Part shown: one piece after another, positions 21,955 through 33,715 of the stretch
Layout: each line of letters begins with the position of its first letter
Position numbering within the stretch: position 1 is the first letter of the stretch
Source: Apteryx mantelli
Taxonomy: Eukaryota > Chordata > Aves > Apterygiformes > Apterygidae
NCBI RefSeq assembly: GCF_036417845.1
Contig: NC_090002.1
Coordinates: 2,108,001 to 2,172,000, forward strand
DNA length: 64,000 nucleotides
Direction: 5' to 3'
Notes under the pieces: generated by a model
Databases searched by the model: none
Seen by the model: the letters and a program-made list of their open reading frames with translations, nothing else
What the model was told of the DNA's origin: nothing
Made by a program: the position numbers and the translations under genes

Positions 21955-22635
21955 GTTGGATAGCGCGGGGATGGGGGGGGGTCCTGGGTCAGATCGGGAC
22001 CGTGTCAGGCGGGGGGATCCCAGAGGCAGCACTGCGGGGGGTCGCGGGGGGGGCAGGGGCAGTGTCGGAGCTGCCCCGGGGCTGGTCGCGGCGGTGTCGG
22101 GGAAGCCCCGGGCCGGTGTCGGGGATCGCGGGGCCCCGCTCCAGGCTCTGCGGCCGCTTCCGGGGCCCCGGCGGGGGGGGGGGGGGAGGGGCGGGGCGGA
22201 GCGGAACGGAATCGCCACAGGGTCAAACCTCACTGAGCGCTGCGGCACGCAGGGAATTCTGGTCTTCCGGCACCGGGCTTCCGGGCGGCCATTTTGGCCT
22301 GCAGAGCATCCCGGGAGGCGCAGTGTTCCGGCACCGAGCCTCCGGGCGGCCATTTTAATACGCAGGGCGTTCTGGGAGATGTAGTCTTCCCGTTATGGGC
22401 TTCTAGAGGACCGTGTCGCGCCTCTCGAGGTGGCGGCAGGTTACTTCTCTGCAGGCGGTTCTCACTAGCTGGCTGCCTTGTTCTCCGTGGCAGGCCAGGA
22501 GCTGTAGTTCCTGTGCCTTCTCAGCCCTGCAGCAGTGGCCCGGTGTGTCTGTCCTTTACTGGACATGTGCCGTTCACACCAGAGTCCCTGTAGGTCACTG
22601 GAGACAGTGGAATTTCCCTGTTTTTCCCTGGTACA
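21955..22635 (+). promoter_or_regulatory. CpG-island element A (copy 1 of 3)
   Basis: CpG-dense sequence homologous to the elements at 24183 and 35605. Shared blocks include the gtcctgggtcaga start, ccgggccggtgtcggggatcgcg, and the run caggagctgtagttcctgtgcctt near 22495. It contains a roughly 61-bp repeat (starts 22305 and 22366) with ZNF143-like, ETS-like (cttccggg) and YY1-like (ggccatttt) cores. It runs without a gap into TTAGGG repeats at 22636. Promoter function is inferred from motif content, not shown. Confidence 0.65.
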
Positions 22636-22715
22636 GGGTTAGGGTTAGGGTTTAGGGTTGCGGCCATTTAGGGTTAGGGTTAGGTTAGAGGGTTAGGGTT
22701 AGGGTTTGGGTTAGG
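22636..22715 (+). repeat. Interstitial telomeric repeat block (TTAGGG)n
   Basis: About seven perfect and several variant TTAGGG units occur on the plus strand, with one interruption that contains gcggccattt. The G-rich strand points right. Confidence 0.93.
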
Positions 22716-23340
22716 CCCATTTGTTGGCCCTCTAGACCCCTTAGCACCCTCCTAGTGCACTCTGGACTACTCTTTCAGTCTTCCTTCTGCCCCAGAGCTG
22801 CATCTCAGCCCTCTAGACTCCTTAGGACCCCTCTTGTTCCCCCAGAACCCCTCTGGAGACCTTGGTTGTGCCCTAGAGCTGTCTTTTCGCCCTCCACACC
22901 CTGCAGAATCTCTCTTGTCCCCGCAGACCACCTCTGCAGGTCTTCCTTGCTCCCCAGTTTTTACTTTTTTGGCCCCCTAGTTCCCTTAGGACCTCCCTAG
23001 CGTGTTCTGGGCTACTTTGGGGGCCTTCCTTGTTTCCCAGAGCTGTACCTTGGCCCTCTAGACCCCTTTAGGAGCCTGGTAGTCCCCTCAGAATCCCTCC
23101 GGAGGCCGCCTTCATGCCCTGGAGCCCTCTGTTAGCCGTTTAGCACCTTTAGCAGCCCTCTCTTCTGCTTTGGCCCCTCCTTTAGCTTGTTAATTTCCCC
23201 CTGCAGGCCTCTGTTGGCCCTCTACACCCCTTAGCATCCCTCTAGTGCACTCTGGACTATTCTTTCAGCCTTCCTTTGTGCCCCACAGCCGTCCTTTGGC
23301 CCTCCAGCCCCTTTAGCTGGGGCAGCCCTGACAGTGGGAC
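22716..23340. repeat. Degenerate ~80-bp repeat block D1
   Basis: The repeating pattern is ggccctctagaccccttagg / cccctctagtgc / cagaacccctctgga / ggccttggttgtgcc / agagctgtctt. The stretch 22745-22990 is close to 38560-38790 in block D2, so the two blocks are duplicates. Non-coding. Confidence 0.8.
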
Positions 23341-24039
23341 GTGAAAAAGACACCTTTGACTACATCCAGCTGAAGAAATGTAAGCCGAAGGATCAGAGGA
23401 AATAACTGCTTCCCAAGGTTTGTTACCTAGCAACACATTGTCAAAGTTTTTTATGAACAATCATACTTGATCAGGTGCCTATTCATTCCATGAATATTAG
23501 CGCAAAAATGCATACGTTACCGATCCTCTAAAGCAAGTCCATGGCACTGGGGTGGCATGTGTAGTGAAGACTAAATCCCATAATAACACATTTTGATGTT
23601 GTTCTCTTACATGAAAGCACTTAGAGCAGATTAAAACATTTATCGTACTCTTTTGTTTGTTGAATGGGCCACGATACTAAGAGAGACCTGCAGTGAAGGA
23701 GACATAGTAGCCAGTTTCCGTAGAGAAGGTGTCTTGTCCTGTACTTTAGGGCTTGCTGTACATCTTGAGAGATAGTAGTGAATGACAGGTCTCCTTTTAA
23801 CCCCTGGGGAGCAGAAAGTCGTGACTTGAGGGCAAATTGTTTCTTGCAGCTGGGTTAGAAGAAGCTGGCTACCAATCAAAAGTAATGACAATTCTGTGGA
23901 GTCCCTGGAAGTTTTGAAAAGACCGTATTTACCTTTTAGAGAAGGCTATGCACTTTCATTACTAATACCTGCGGTAATCAAGCCAGGTAAGTGGTACACA
24001 GGTGATCAAGCCATTAGTCTTTTGCAGAACGGCACCCGG
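23341..24039. other. AT-richer interval, no gene seen
   Basis: Lower GC, no convincing exon pair or repeat family recognised. Confidence 0.5.
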
Positions 24040-24180
24040 GGGGGGGGGCGCATGCACACTGTGCCCCGCCGTGCTTACTGCTGCCCTCGCGTGTCGAAAA
24101 AGTAGTACTGCACCCGCAACACGCACACTGCTTCCTGCCGTGCTCGCAGCTGCTGTCGCGTTCAGAAAATATCAGTCTCT
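24040..24180. repeat. ~65-bp repeats with ctgctgccctcgxgtgtcgaaaa, left block
   Basis: Two degraded units share gcactgctgccctcg and gtgtcgaaaaagta cores with the larger block at 24735-25020. CpG-rich. Confidence 0.6.
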
Positions 24181-24182
24181 CT

Positions 24183-24735
24183 GTGGACAGTGTCGGGGGA
24201 GTCCCGGGCCGGTGTTGGGGATCGCGAGGCGGCGCTCCGGGCTCTGCGGCGGCATCCGGGTCCCGAGGGCGGGCGTGCGGCGGGAAGAGGAGCGAGACGG
24301 AACGCAGTCGCCACAGGATCAAACACTGCAGCATCCCGCCCCCCCGGGCATGCTGGGAGCAGTAGTCTTCCGGCACTGGGCTTCTGGGTGGCCATGTTGT
24401 TGCATGGCATGCCGGGAGCAGTAGTCTTCCGGCACTGGACTTCCGGGCGGCCATGTTAGTCTGCACAGCATGCGGGGGGGGGGTATAGTTTTCCAGCAGT
24501 GGTTTTCCCAGTGGCCATGTTAGTCTGCAGGGCGTGCCGGGAGGTGTAGTCTTCCCATAGGGGGCTTCTGGGAGACCATGTTGTGCCTTTCGAGGTGGTG
24601 GGAGGTTCAGTTCTCCGTCAGCGAGGTTCCCACCAGCCGGCCGCGCTGTGCTCTGTGGCAGGCCTGGAGCTGTACTTCCAGGTGCCTGTGCCTTCTCCGC
24701 CCTGCAGCAGTGGCCCGCTGTGTCTGTTCCTTACC
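24183..24735 (+). promoter_or_regulatory. CpG-island element B (copy 2 of 3)
   Basis: Homologous to elements A and C from ccgggccggtgttggggatcg onward. Repeat units with GGCATGC / GTAGTCTTCC / CTTCCGGGCGGCCATGTT begin at 24347, 24406, 24467 and 24531 (spacing 59, 61, 64). The right end diverges after acatgtgtcgctc into NRF1-type repeats. Confidence 0.65.
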
Positions 24736-25020
24736 GCACATGTGTCGCTCGGGTGTCGAAAAAGCACTGCTGCACCGTAGCGCATGCGCCCTGCCTCCCG
24801 TCGTTCTCACTGCTGCCCCCGGGTGTCAAAAGCTCCGTACTGCACACGCAAGGCGAGCGCACGCGCACTGGCTTCCCGTGCTCACTGCTGCCCTCGGGTG
24901 TCGACGCGCCCGTGCTGCAGCCACCACTGCCCTCCCCCCGCGTACAAAGAACACCGCAGCCAGCCGGCGTGCACACGCAGTGCCCGTCGCCGTGTTCGCC
25001 ACTACTCTCCAGTGCTTCGG
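24736..25020. repeat. ~65-bp CpG-rich repeats with NRF1-like palindromes
   Basis: Four or more units carry cactgctgccctcgggtgtcgaaaa. One contains GCGCATGCGCC (24780-24790), an NRF1-type palindrome, and others have decayed gcacgcgcac forms. Confidence 0.65.
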
Positions 25021-25960
25021 TAACAGGTAAGTGAATGGGCCGTGCTCGTCGCCCCTTCCTGGCGCTCACAGGCTGATGGCGCAGAACACTGTTCCTTATC
25101 GGTGCTTCCTGGTGTCGCGGGGACGGGCGGTGCCATCTCGGAGCTGCTCCGCGGTGCCCTCTCACCGGGGCAGCACCAGAGCCTGCTCGCTGATGCCCGC
25201 CACAGGCACGGGCACGGGCAGCCTCGGGGCGCTTGTTGCTTGGTGGGAGCCCCACGGGGCCGCAGCGGGCTGTGGTTCACACGCCCGAGCCGGCCGGCTG
25301 CGGCACCATGCGGCAAGCACGCGAGGGTGCCATTGCAGGTCTCACCTCCCTCCCGCTCCCCCTGCTCCCCCCTGCCCCTCCCGCTCGGTCCGTAGCCGGC
25401 GCACGCGCGGTGCTCAAGCACCGGGCCCTCGCTGCAGCCACGCTGCGTTGGCGGCCTGCGCATGCGCGGCAGCGGGGAGCAGCACGGCGGTGAGCGGGGC
25501 TGGCATTTTCGCTCGGTGGCGGCGGTGGGTGAGGGCCAAGGCCGCCCGGAGTCGAGGATCTGGGGGTGCCGGTGAGGCGAGCGCAGGCCTTTGGGCGGCT
25601 GCGGGCGTCAGGTTGCGTCCTGGCCGCTGGTGCCATCGGTGCGTGGAGGCGGCAGTGCAGGGCAAGGGGTGGCGGGGACTGGGCCTGGCACCGCGCCGCG
25701 CCGCGCAAGGAGCGCAGGGCAGGGTCTGCGTGGGGCGGGGTCTGCCGGAGCGCGGTCGGACTTTTCCTGCCTCGTGTGTCGCCTTTAGGGCCCCAGTTCC
25801 TCCCCAGCGCGGGCCGGGGCGTGCGCTCGCCCCTGCGGATGCGGCCCGGAGGAGCGGGGAGGCAGGCGGGCCCCAGAGCAGGGTTGTGGCGCGGTGTCTG
25901 CAGGAGGACGGCTCCTGTTATGGCAGGCACGCCCGAGAGTGCTGGTGAGTCCCGAGGAGG
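25021..25960 (+). promoter_or_regulatory. CpG island with perfect NRF1 site and possible first exon
   Basis: Very CpG-dense. TGCGCATGCGC at 25457-25467 matches the palindromic NRF1 consensus. Downstream, an ATG at 25920 opens eight codons to a GTGAGT donor at 25945, which could be a first coding exon read to the right. No continuing exon could be found in the next few kilobases, so a gene is not claimed. Confidence 0.55.
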
Positions 25961-28929
25961 TTTAAAACTTCTGGACCCAGCAGGTTGAAGGTCACTTCAG
26001 TCGTACGTGAGGTACGATTAGTGCAGCCCCAGGTTATTTCCTTGAGAGTTGTGGCTAGGCAAGCAAGAAGATGGATAGAAGAACGACACTCCCAGGCACC
26101 TGGAGCCTCCCCCACCCCCAGGCACAGACTGTGGTCACCAGCCAACGCGGGCACCAACTGACTGAAAGCCCTGCTGAGCCTCGCTGAGCCCTGCTCCCTC
26201 CTGTACAGCTGCCCCAAAGCCATGGGCTTCCCCAGTGCAGTATGTGGTGACAGGTCCTCCGTTGCCTCTGACAGCTCCCTGGGCACTCATGTGCTGCACA
26301 GGGGTCTGGATGTCTCCAGCAGTGGCCCAGCAGCCTGATGCCTCCTCTTGTCTGGCACGTAGGGTCCTTCACAGCTCTTCTGGGTTATGGGGCCCTTGGG
26401 GAGTTCCCTGCTGCCTCTTCTGGCGTTCTCTGCAAGCTCGTAGATCCCTCCTCCTCCTCCTCCTCCTCCTCCCCTCTCGTGGGGCAGGAGACCAGTGGCT
26501 CCTCCTGCAAAGCTGACAGCCACATGTGGCACCCCTACGCGCTCACTGCGCATCTGGGATGGCCCCCCCCACCCTGAGGGCCCTGCAGATTCCCAACCTT
26601 CCTGCAGCCAGCCCCCCGAAAGCCATTAAACCACCCACAAGTCCTGCCCCAACAGCCCCACAGACCTCTAAATGCCTCCAAACCCTGCCGCAACATGGTC
26701 ACTGACTCCAGACTTTCCCCTAAACTCTGTCCCAAAGCTCCAAACAATCCTAAAACCACTCCCAGAGCCAGTCCCCACAGCAGTGAGGTGTTCTAATAAA
26801 TACGGGAGGTGATCTGTGTCTCCCCCTTGACTTGGTCCCACTTGAGAGAAAAGGGAATTTACAGCACTTCTTGGTGAAGAATCTTGATGGGTGGGTGCCC
26901 AGCTGACAAACAGATTTTTCTCTCTTTTCTTCTGAGCCCTCTTAGTAGCCTCTGTGCGTGCAAGAGGACTCTGTAAAGGTGGCTGACCTGGGATAATCAT
27001 GCTGTGCACAATGCTTAAGGAGAACATTGTCATAAAATTACAGGCTAAGGAATAACCTAAAAAAATAAAAGTCTTGGGAAAAGCCTAAGAGAGCACTGAT
27101 GGGCTATGGGAAGCCCCAGCGATGCTGCAGAAAACAGCATGGGTTTTAGGCACCTCCTCAGAGCAGGAGAAATGTCTTACTCCAGCCCATAGGACAATGG
27201 GTGCTCTTAATTACCACCTTTAATTACCGAAAGTGTTGTGAAAGCAGAAGGGACTAGAGATGATGCATAGCAGGTTATGGACTATATGTAAAGTTTCAAC
27301 AAATAACAGTCCCCTCTTCAAACAGAAACAGTTTAGTCTTAGGTAATAGATGAATGTGGCTTTGAGTAATGTGAAGAGAAGCAATTATGTCAATCACCCA
27401 GAAAGCCTTGGAGAAGTGGTCCAAGGATCTGATACCCTCACAGCCTCATCAGTCTTCTTGGTTTGTTTGGCAGGGTAGCCCACCGAAGAGGGGCGTCTTG
27501 AAGAGAAGCAGCTAGACCTAGTGACCCAGTTGTTCATTTTGGTCATCACCTGTGAGGTCAGCATCCGAGCGTAAGAGGAATCTAGGAGCTGTATCAAAAA
27601 AGTAATAGGTTTGAAGCAGAGAGAGGCAAACCAAGTGCTGTTGTTCTTCCGTGTAGCTAAAGACTGAGAGACTTGTCGGTTAAGCGTGTGTATACAAGGG
27701 TTTGAGAAAGGATACTGAACAGTAACAATAATACTGAAGCAGAAGAAAAATCAGGTTTCATGGAAGATGGTGTAGGTAAGTATTAGGTGATGTGCCTCCC
27801 TGTCTATTAACCTAGCCCTAATTGCTGTATGTCATGTTTCCAAACTGTTTACCCTGCAATGTATGATGCAAAGTGCTGTATTAAGACCTTTCCTTTAAGG
27901 AAAAGAAAAAAAAAAGAAAAGAACACGGTAAAGAGAAAAAGAACATGCATAAATCTAAGTAGTGTTTCACTGCAAGTAAAATGCAAGTTTATCTCTTTCT
28001 AACGGAGGTGGAACCAATGACAGGAAATGCTGACAAAGAGAAAAGCTGGACAAGCAGTTTTTTTGTGATTAATACTGAAGGGATGGGATGAAACAAGGAA
28101 GCCAAAATGCAGTTTAGCGGACCCTTGATATCACCAGAAACTGCTACAGAAGGAGGTGTTCTGGCATGGGTAACTAAGGTAACTCTTGATAATGGCTGTT
28201 AGTTATTTCGGCCTCCCAGAGGCAGCACTGAGGACCAAGTAACCCGTTCCGTTTTGTATCATACGTGCATATATAGAAAGGGAAAGATATAATATTTAAT
28301 TTTTAGATTAATTGCCATGGCTGAAGTTGAAGAGATCAGAAAAATGTAAGCAAGCTGAAGTAATGAAATCAAATGGAAGCAACTGAGAGCTGGAACCAAC
28401 TCCATCGCCCAAAAAGGGAAAGCCCGTTCCTCCTGGCGAGGAAGGATCGCTGTTAATAGCGGTCGAAATAATAGATCACCAGCATACAATGGAAGGTCTG
28501 TACGCATTACAAAAAGTATGCTACGTACATGTATTTCTGCGCGTGTGACTTTATGCATCTATGATGCATCATACTTTAAGAGCTAGAAGACAGCAAACTA
28601 TTACCTTAGGGGAATGGTGGTCAAGTGGCCAGAGTTACTGAAGAGACAGAGAGACAGAAGTGTCCGAATTGTAAAGTTAAGAGAGCGCTTTCAGGAAGGC
28701 TCAGTTAGCGCAACCCCAGGTTAATTACCTGGCAATGGTACTTGGGGAAATGGGAAGACAGTAGATGGAAGAAAGGTTAAAGCCTTGTGGAGTTAAGGCT
28801 CCTTCTCATCAGTTCCAACTTAGAGCAGTTTTAGGAGGATTTAATTTTCTCCTGTAGTGTTAACATAGCTTTGCTGGTATCAGCAGACTGTGGTGGAAAT
28901 TACTGGAAAGGAGTCAGGAACGGAACAAG
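25961..28929. other. Mostly unique interval, no gene seen
   Basis: A (CTC)n tract lies near 26446-26477. Otherwise there is moderate to low GC sequence with short A-rich runs near 27900. No exon chain or RNA gene recognised. Confidence 0.45.
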
Positions 28930-29250
28930 GAATGTGACGCTGCTTTCACTGAACTGGAAGAAGTGGCTGTAAAATCTGCTGCCCTCAAATTCCCAGGACA
29001 AGGCAAGCCTTTTTCAGTAATGCTTTCCACATCTGCTGAGTCCATGGGAGCAGCACCGTTAGAAAACAGCGGTAAGGGAAAGTGGGTGCCAGTAGCATCA
29101 TCCTTACATCCCCTTTGGGGCCAGAACAAAAATTCTCCCGCTGTGAGAAAGACTGTTTAGCAGCAGTCTGGGCTGTAACTGTCTTTGAGACTTTCACCTT
29201 TGAGAGGACAGAGGCAATCCGATCTGCTCAGTTCCCTCTGAAGTAGCTAA
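28930..29250 (+). pseudogene. Old retroviral-type pol fragment (RT end / RNase H junction)
   Basis: One frame reads CDAAFTELEEV, a Pro/Gly-rich FPGQGKPF segment and KGKWVPVASSLHPL. After a frame change near 29120 another frame reads FSRCEKDCLAAVWAV. This order (loading segment, KPF, W-x-PV, the E-K/R-x-CLAxVWAV motif) is typical of the connection region after reverse transcriptase in retroviruses and gypsy-type elements. It is decayed and not obviously from the same family as the left-hand array, which lacks this region. Confidence 0.6.
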
Positions 29251-30182
29251 TGTCAGGGAAGCGAATAGACAGCAGAGCATCATCTATCCAAGTGGCCCAG
29301 CGGGCACTAATCTTAACGAGCGGGGCGCGGTGGGGTGAGGGGGTTTACTGTGCAAGTGTTACAAGAAGTGGATCTTCTTGTGTGTGTCTGAATTGACAGA
29401 GCACAGTTGTGCCAAAAATGTGGACACAGGAGGCTTCTGAAAGATTAATCTCTAGCGGCTACTTAGTCTAACTTCCCTTTCACAGCAAGCCCGACTGTCG
29501 TCATAGCTTCCAAAACAGAGATTGGGGGAAGCGGTATTTGTGGCTTGCGTATTCTCGTTTACCTTGCTTGTGTGTGTGTATTAGATCCGCTTTTGTGCTT
29601 ATAAACAGCTTTGGATTCTTATGATTCTCTGCAGAGCTTTGAATGGGGTTTTTTTTGTTTTTTTGCTTTGCTTTATACTTTTGTAGGGCGATGGATTTTA
29701 CTATGCCTCCATCAACAAGCACTGGCTGACAAAGTTGTTATGTCCCAGCAGAGACTCTTAGGCAAGACGGAGGAGTTCAGCTACGCAGCCTGCCAGAAGA
29801 ATGTCGCCTGGGAGGGGTTGCTAGCCTTGAGCTATAGGCGCTGGTGCATATGGCTCGTTCTGTCAGACATGAAGAGGTTTTCTTTGGCTGCAGAAATTTT
29901 AGCTCGGCTTTATACCCTATAGTGGTAATATTTTTGTATTTATAAATTGTGTTAATTCTAGGTGTTCAGAACATCGGGGAACGACTGTATGCCACCATGA
30001 AGAACTACAGGCTACCGCCCTCAGCCCTTTGTAAGTTATCACGTGTCAGGAGCAGCCAGGAGACTCCAAATGCCGGTGGAAAGGTTCTCTGCCCGGTCCT
30101 GATGAGGAGCCTTTGGCCATAGGAGGGTCGGCCGCGTCCTTACCGGACTTGTGAGTAATAAGCCACAATTCACGGACCAGCA

Positions 30183-30340
30183 AAGGAGGGGGGGGATAGC
30201 GCCTGGTAGCCCAATCACTACGGCATTGCTGTTGCTAGCGAGGCCACAAGGTGGCTGCTTAATGTCATAACAGCAACTTGGGACCCCAGAATAAAAACCG
30301 CTACAGTGCTTAGAGGAGGATCTGTGTTTGCCCAGGTTAG
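30183..30340 (+). mobile_element. Possible polypurine tract and LTR remnant
   Basis: A purine run aaaggagggggggat (30183-30197) is followed by about 150 bp that includes an AATAAA at 30290-30295. Together with the pol fragment about 1 kb upstream on the same strand, this may be one decayed ERV. The expected TG start is not clear. Confidence 0.3.
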
Positions 30341-30679
30341 GGAACCATCATTAAAGCTTTTTTTTGGGGGGGGGGGAAGAGCTCCAAAACGAGACTCTCC
30401 CAGTGACCTTGGTGGTTTGATTCATTTGCAGGCTAACGTTCTGAGGGCTGGCAACTTGAAGAGGAGCAGCTCAGCCCATTTTGTTGATTTTGGTGATACT
30501 GTTTTAAGGAAGCGTGTAAGTACAGAAGGGGTCTGGAAGGATTTTCAAACAAGACGGGAAAGAGCAAGGAAGACTGGAGAGTGGAAAAACTAGGTGCCGT
30601 GGGTACTGAAGTTGTTAAGGGCTGAGAGAATTTGAGTTTAAGCCTCTGAAAGGGGCTAAGGCACAAGGAGTAGTAAAAT

Positions 30680-32100
30680 ACCGTGAGTGAACACAAAGTT
30701 CCTCCCCAGTCTGTGCCTGTGCGTGCACCCTCGCTCTTGCAGACGCAGACACCCTGGAGCTGTAGGGAAACAGGCCAGCAGACCCACAAGTGGGCTTTGG
30801 GCACAGTGGTGTGCAGAGAGCTCTGCGTGTTTGGCAGGTGAACGGGGATGGAGAGTGGCAAGGGCTGTTCCAGGCTGTCTGGATCCATCCAGTTCTGCTC
30901 CCTGTCCCTCTGTCCAGCTCTCCATCCTTCTCTTTCTTTCCCCGTGGCTCGGTCCGGTGCCCCATCCCTTTGTTTAGCTACTCTTTTCTCTGCCCAGCTG
31001 CCCATCCCTCTTGTACGCTTTCCATCCCTCTCTCAATACCTACATCCCTCTGACTGGCTCCCTGTTGCTCTGTCCTGCTCCTCTTCCTCTCCCTATCCCA
31101 CTACCTGCTCGCTGTCCTTCTGTCCGCCTCCCCATCCTTCTGCCGCTCTCATCTGTCTCTCTGTACCTCTCTTTGCCTCTCCAGCCCTCTGTCCTCCTCT
31201 CCAGCCTTCTCTTTCTATTTCCGTCCCTTTGTTCAGCTCCCCATCCATCTTTTGGCCTCCCTATCCCTCTTTTCTGCTGTTCTATCCCATCTCTCTGTCT
31301 GACTTTCCCTCCCTCTTTTTCTCTCCCCACCCTTCTGGCTGGTTCTTCATCCTTCTCTTTCTCTTCCCATTGCTCTGACCAGCTCCCTGTCCCTCTCTTC
31401 CAGTCCCCATTCCTCTCTCTGGTTCTCCCCCCTTCTCTTTTGCTGCCTGTCCCTCTGTCTGCCTCCCCTTCCCTCCTTTCCTCTCTTTATTCTTCTGTCC
31501 ACCTCTGTATCTCTGTTTTTCCCTCTTCTGCTCCCCAGTCCTTTGTGCAGCCCTCCATCCATCTGTCTGGCCCTCTATCCCTCTCTGTCTATTCCTTTGT
31601 CCAGCACCCTTAACCCTGGGGCCAGGTCTCTAGTCTTCTCTTTCTTTCTCCATCCATCTGCCAAGCTCTCTATCCCTCTTTTCTTCTGTTCTGCTCTCTG
31701 TCCCTGTGCCCAGCCGAAGGTCTGTCGTTGCTTTGTGTTTTGTCTGGTGTGGCAGGTGCCAAGAGGCAGCTGGCACTCAGCAGAGATGATCAGCAACACC
31801 CAGAGGGTCCCAGCAATCTGCCTGGTTCGGGTCTTGTGAGACACCTCTGCAGGGACTTTGCGTGCTCGGCAGGCAAGTGGGTTGGAGTGTGGCGGGAGCT
31901 TTTCCGGGCTGACTGGGTCCGTCCGGTTCCACTCCCTGTCCCTCTGTCCAGCTCGCCATCCTTCTCTTTCTTTCCCTGTCACTCTGTCCGGTGCCAGCAG
32001 CGACCAGTGGGTCCCATCAGTCTGCCTGGTTCCGGTCATGTCAGACACCTCTGCAGTGACTCTGCGTGTGGAGGGCTGTGGCTGTGCAGTGGGGGAGCAG
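30680..32100. repeat. CT-rich minisatellite and duplicated flank
   Basis: From about 30890 to 31720 the plus strand is a run of ccctctgtccagctccccatc-type units of roughly 25-30 bp. The segment 30820-30965 is repeated in diverged form at 31855-32000, including tccctgtccctctgtccagc and the ggtgcc end. Long open frames here are low-complexity. Confidence 0.75.
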
Positions 32101-33439
32101 TAATGGGCCAAAGATGCAGTGGGAGATGGAGCAGGCAGTGAAGAGGCTTCTGGGGAAGGAAGGTGTCACGGAGGCAGAGAGCAGCAGAGGCTCTGAGTAC
32201 TCGGATGTTAGGACAGGTGCTCGTGGTAGGGCGGTCTGGAGCTGCTGCTGTTGTTGTCTGTCCTACTCGTCAGCGCAGTCTGCAGTTATTGCGTCTTGTC
32301 CGCCTGTGCGCGGACAGGGCTGCTGTGTGGTGCAGCTTGAGTCACGATCGTGATGCTGGCATTGAGCCCAGCTTTCTGTCAGGTCTGCCTTTATGCAAAC
32401 TGGTGTCTTCCCTACATCAGCCTTGCTCTGCTCCTCTTCCAGGAGCCTGCGCTCGACTCTGCTTTCTGGCACGCTGTCGTGTCATAGGGCTTTCCAGTAG
32501 GGTCTGTCTGACTTGGGCCGCTTGTGTTGTCTGCTAGGCAGCCTGAGCGAGTGAAGCAAAATCCTCCTCCTGTCACTGTCCTGGCCAGTCAGTTTCCCAT
32601 CAGCTCAGTCTCTGCAGAGTTTGGAGTTTCTGGAGGCCTTAGTTTTTATCCTGCCTTGGCTGGACAGCGCTTTCTGAGAGTGTCTGTCAGCGGCACAGTT
32701 TCCCTGAGGAGGATGATCTACTGAAGGCTGGAGGTGGCCAGGTGCCTGAGCGAGCCTGACTGTAGGTGAGGGCTGCTGTGACATCCTTGCAATGAAATGG
32801 AGCCAGAGAGGGTGAGTGAAGCAGCACAGAGGGTCAGTCGTAATTGCGGAAACAATTATGGGCCTTGGACTAGGGAGTAGTTTTAGGAGGGCTGTGCCTC
32901 TCAGTAACCGTTCTGGCCGCTTTGCAGGTGCTGAAGCATAGTCCAGCAGTCAAAGGAGCATTGTCACAGCTGGGAGCTCTGTGGAGATCTGCGGCTGGCC
33001 ATGGAGGATGAGCTCTGACTTGCAGCGTTGACACAGCTAAATCCTGGGGCTGCACTGTATGTGAGCAGGGCTGGGAGGTGGAAGGTGGTTTTGCCCTGGG
33101 TGGTTACTGGTGTCATTGGCTGTGGATGTTTGCCCATAGAGCTGAGAGGACCAAAAATGTAATTGTCTGTAACAGAGATGAATTAGTGCTTGTGGTGTTT
33201 CGGGTAGGTTCAGTGCAAGTGCAGCTTAGTGCAGTCCAGTGGCATGATTCTTGCACATGCTCACATTTGAACGGTGGCTAAAACCAAGCCTATAAACAGC
33301 AGCTGTAACAGGATTCTGGTGCGTGTCTTCCTGTTCTGCTGCCATTCTAAAGGAAGGGGAAACTTCTTAAGCTGTGGGCGAAACCCCATGGCTTCTCTGT
33401 ACTGTTCTCATGCTCATGTGTGCTTTGGTGTTTCTTGCT
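32101..33439. other. Unique interval, no gene seen
   Basis: Moderate GC. No coherent exon chain, RNA gene or repeat recognised. Confidence 0.4.
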
Positions 33440-33715
33440 TAAAGCTGAGGGTTTGAAGTTTTTCACTTAAGGTTCATTGTTTAGTTTGTTGTTGAGGGTC
33501 TGTCACTCAGGGGTTATGGTGTATTACTTCATTTTGTGGGGCTCAGTCTTTATCAGTCAGAGTTTACAGTTTGCTCATTTAGCAATCAGGGCGCAGAATT
33601 TAAAATCCAACCTCATCCCTAAATTTTAAAGCTTTGGCAACCATTTGGATTCCAAGATTTGCAGTTTGTCACTTAGGGTGCAGGGTTTACAGCTTACTGA
33701 TCAACGAAAAGGGCT
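33440..33715. repeat. Degenerate T-rich tandem repeat
   Basis: Phrases such as gtttgtcacttagggt, agggtttacagttt and cactcaggggttatgg recur at short intervals. These could be distant telomere-repeat derivatives, but the match is weak. Confidence 0.4.

Noticed and set aside
21250..22384. Overlapping 150-226 codon frames on both strands in the CpG-rich interval
   Set aside because: High GC suppresses stops. There are no recognisable motifs, and frames cross the repeat units without conservation in the sister elements.
31011..31613. 200-codon Ser/Leu/Pro-rich frame that looks like a multi-pass membrane protein
   Set aside because: Encoded by the CT-rich minisatellite. The hydrophobicity is a by-product of ctc and ttc codons.
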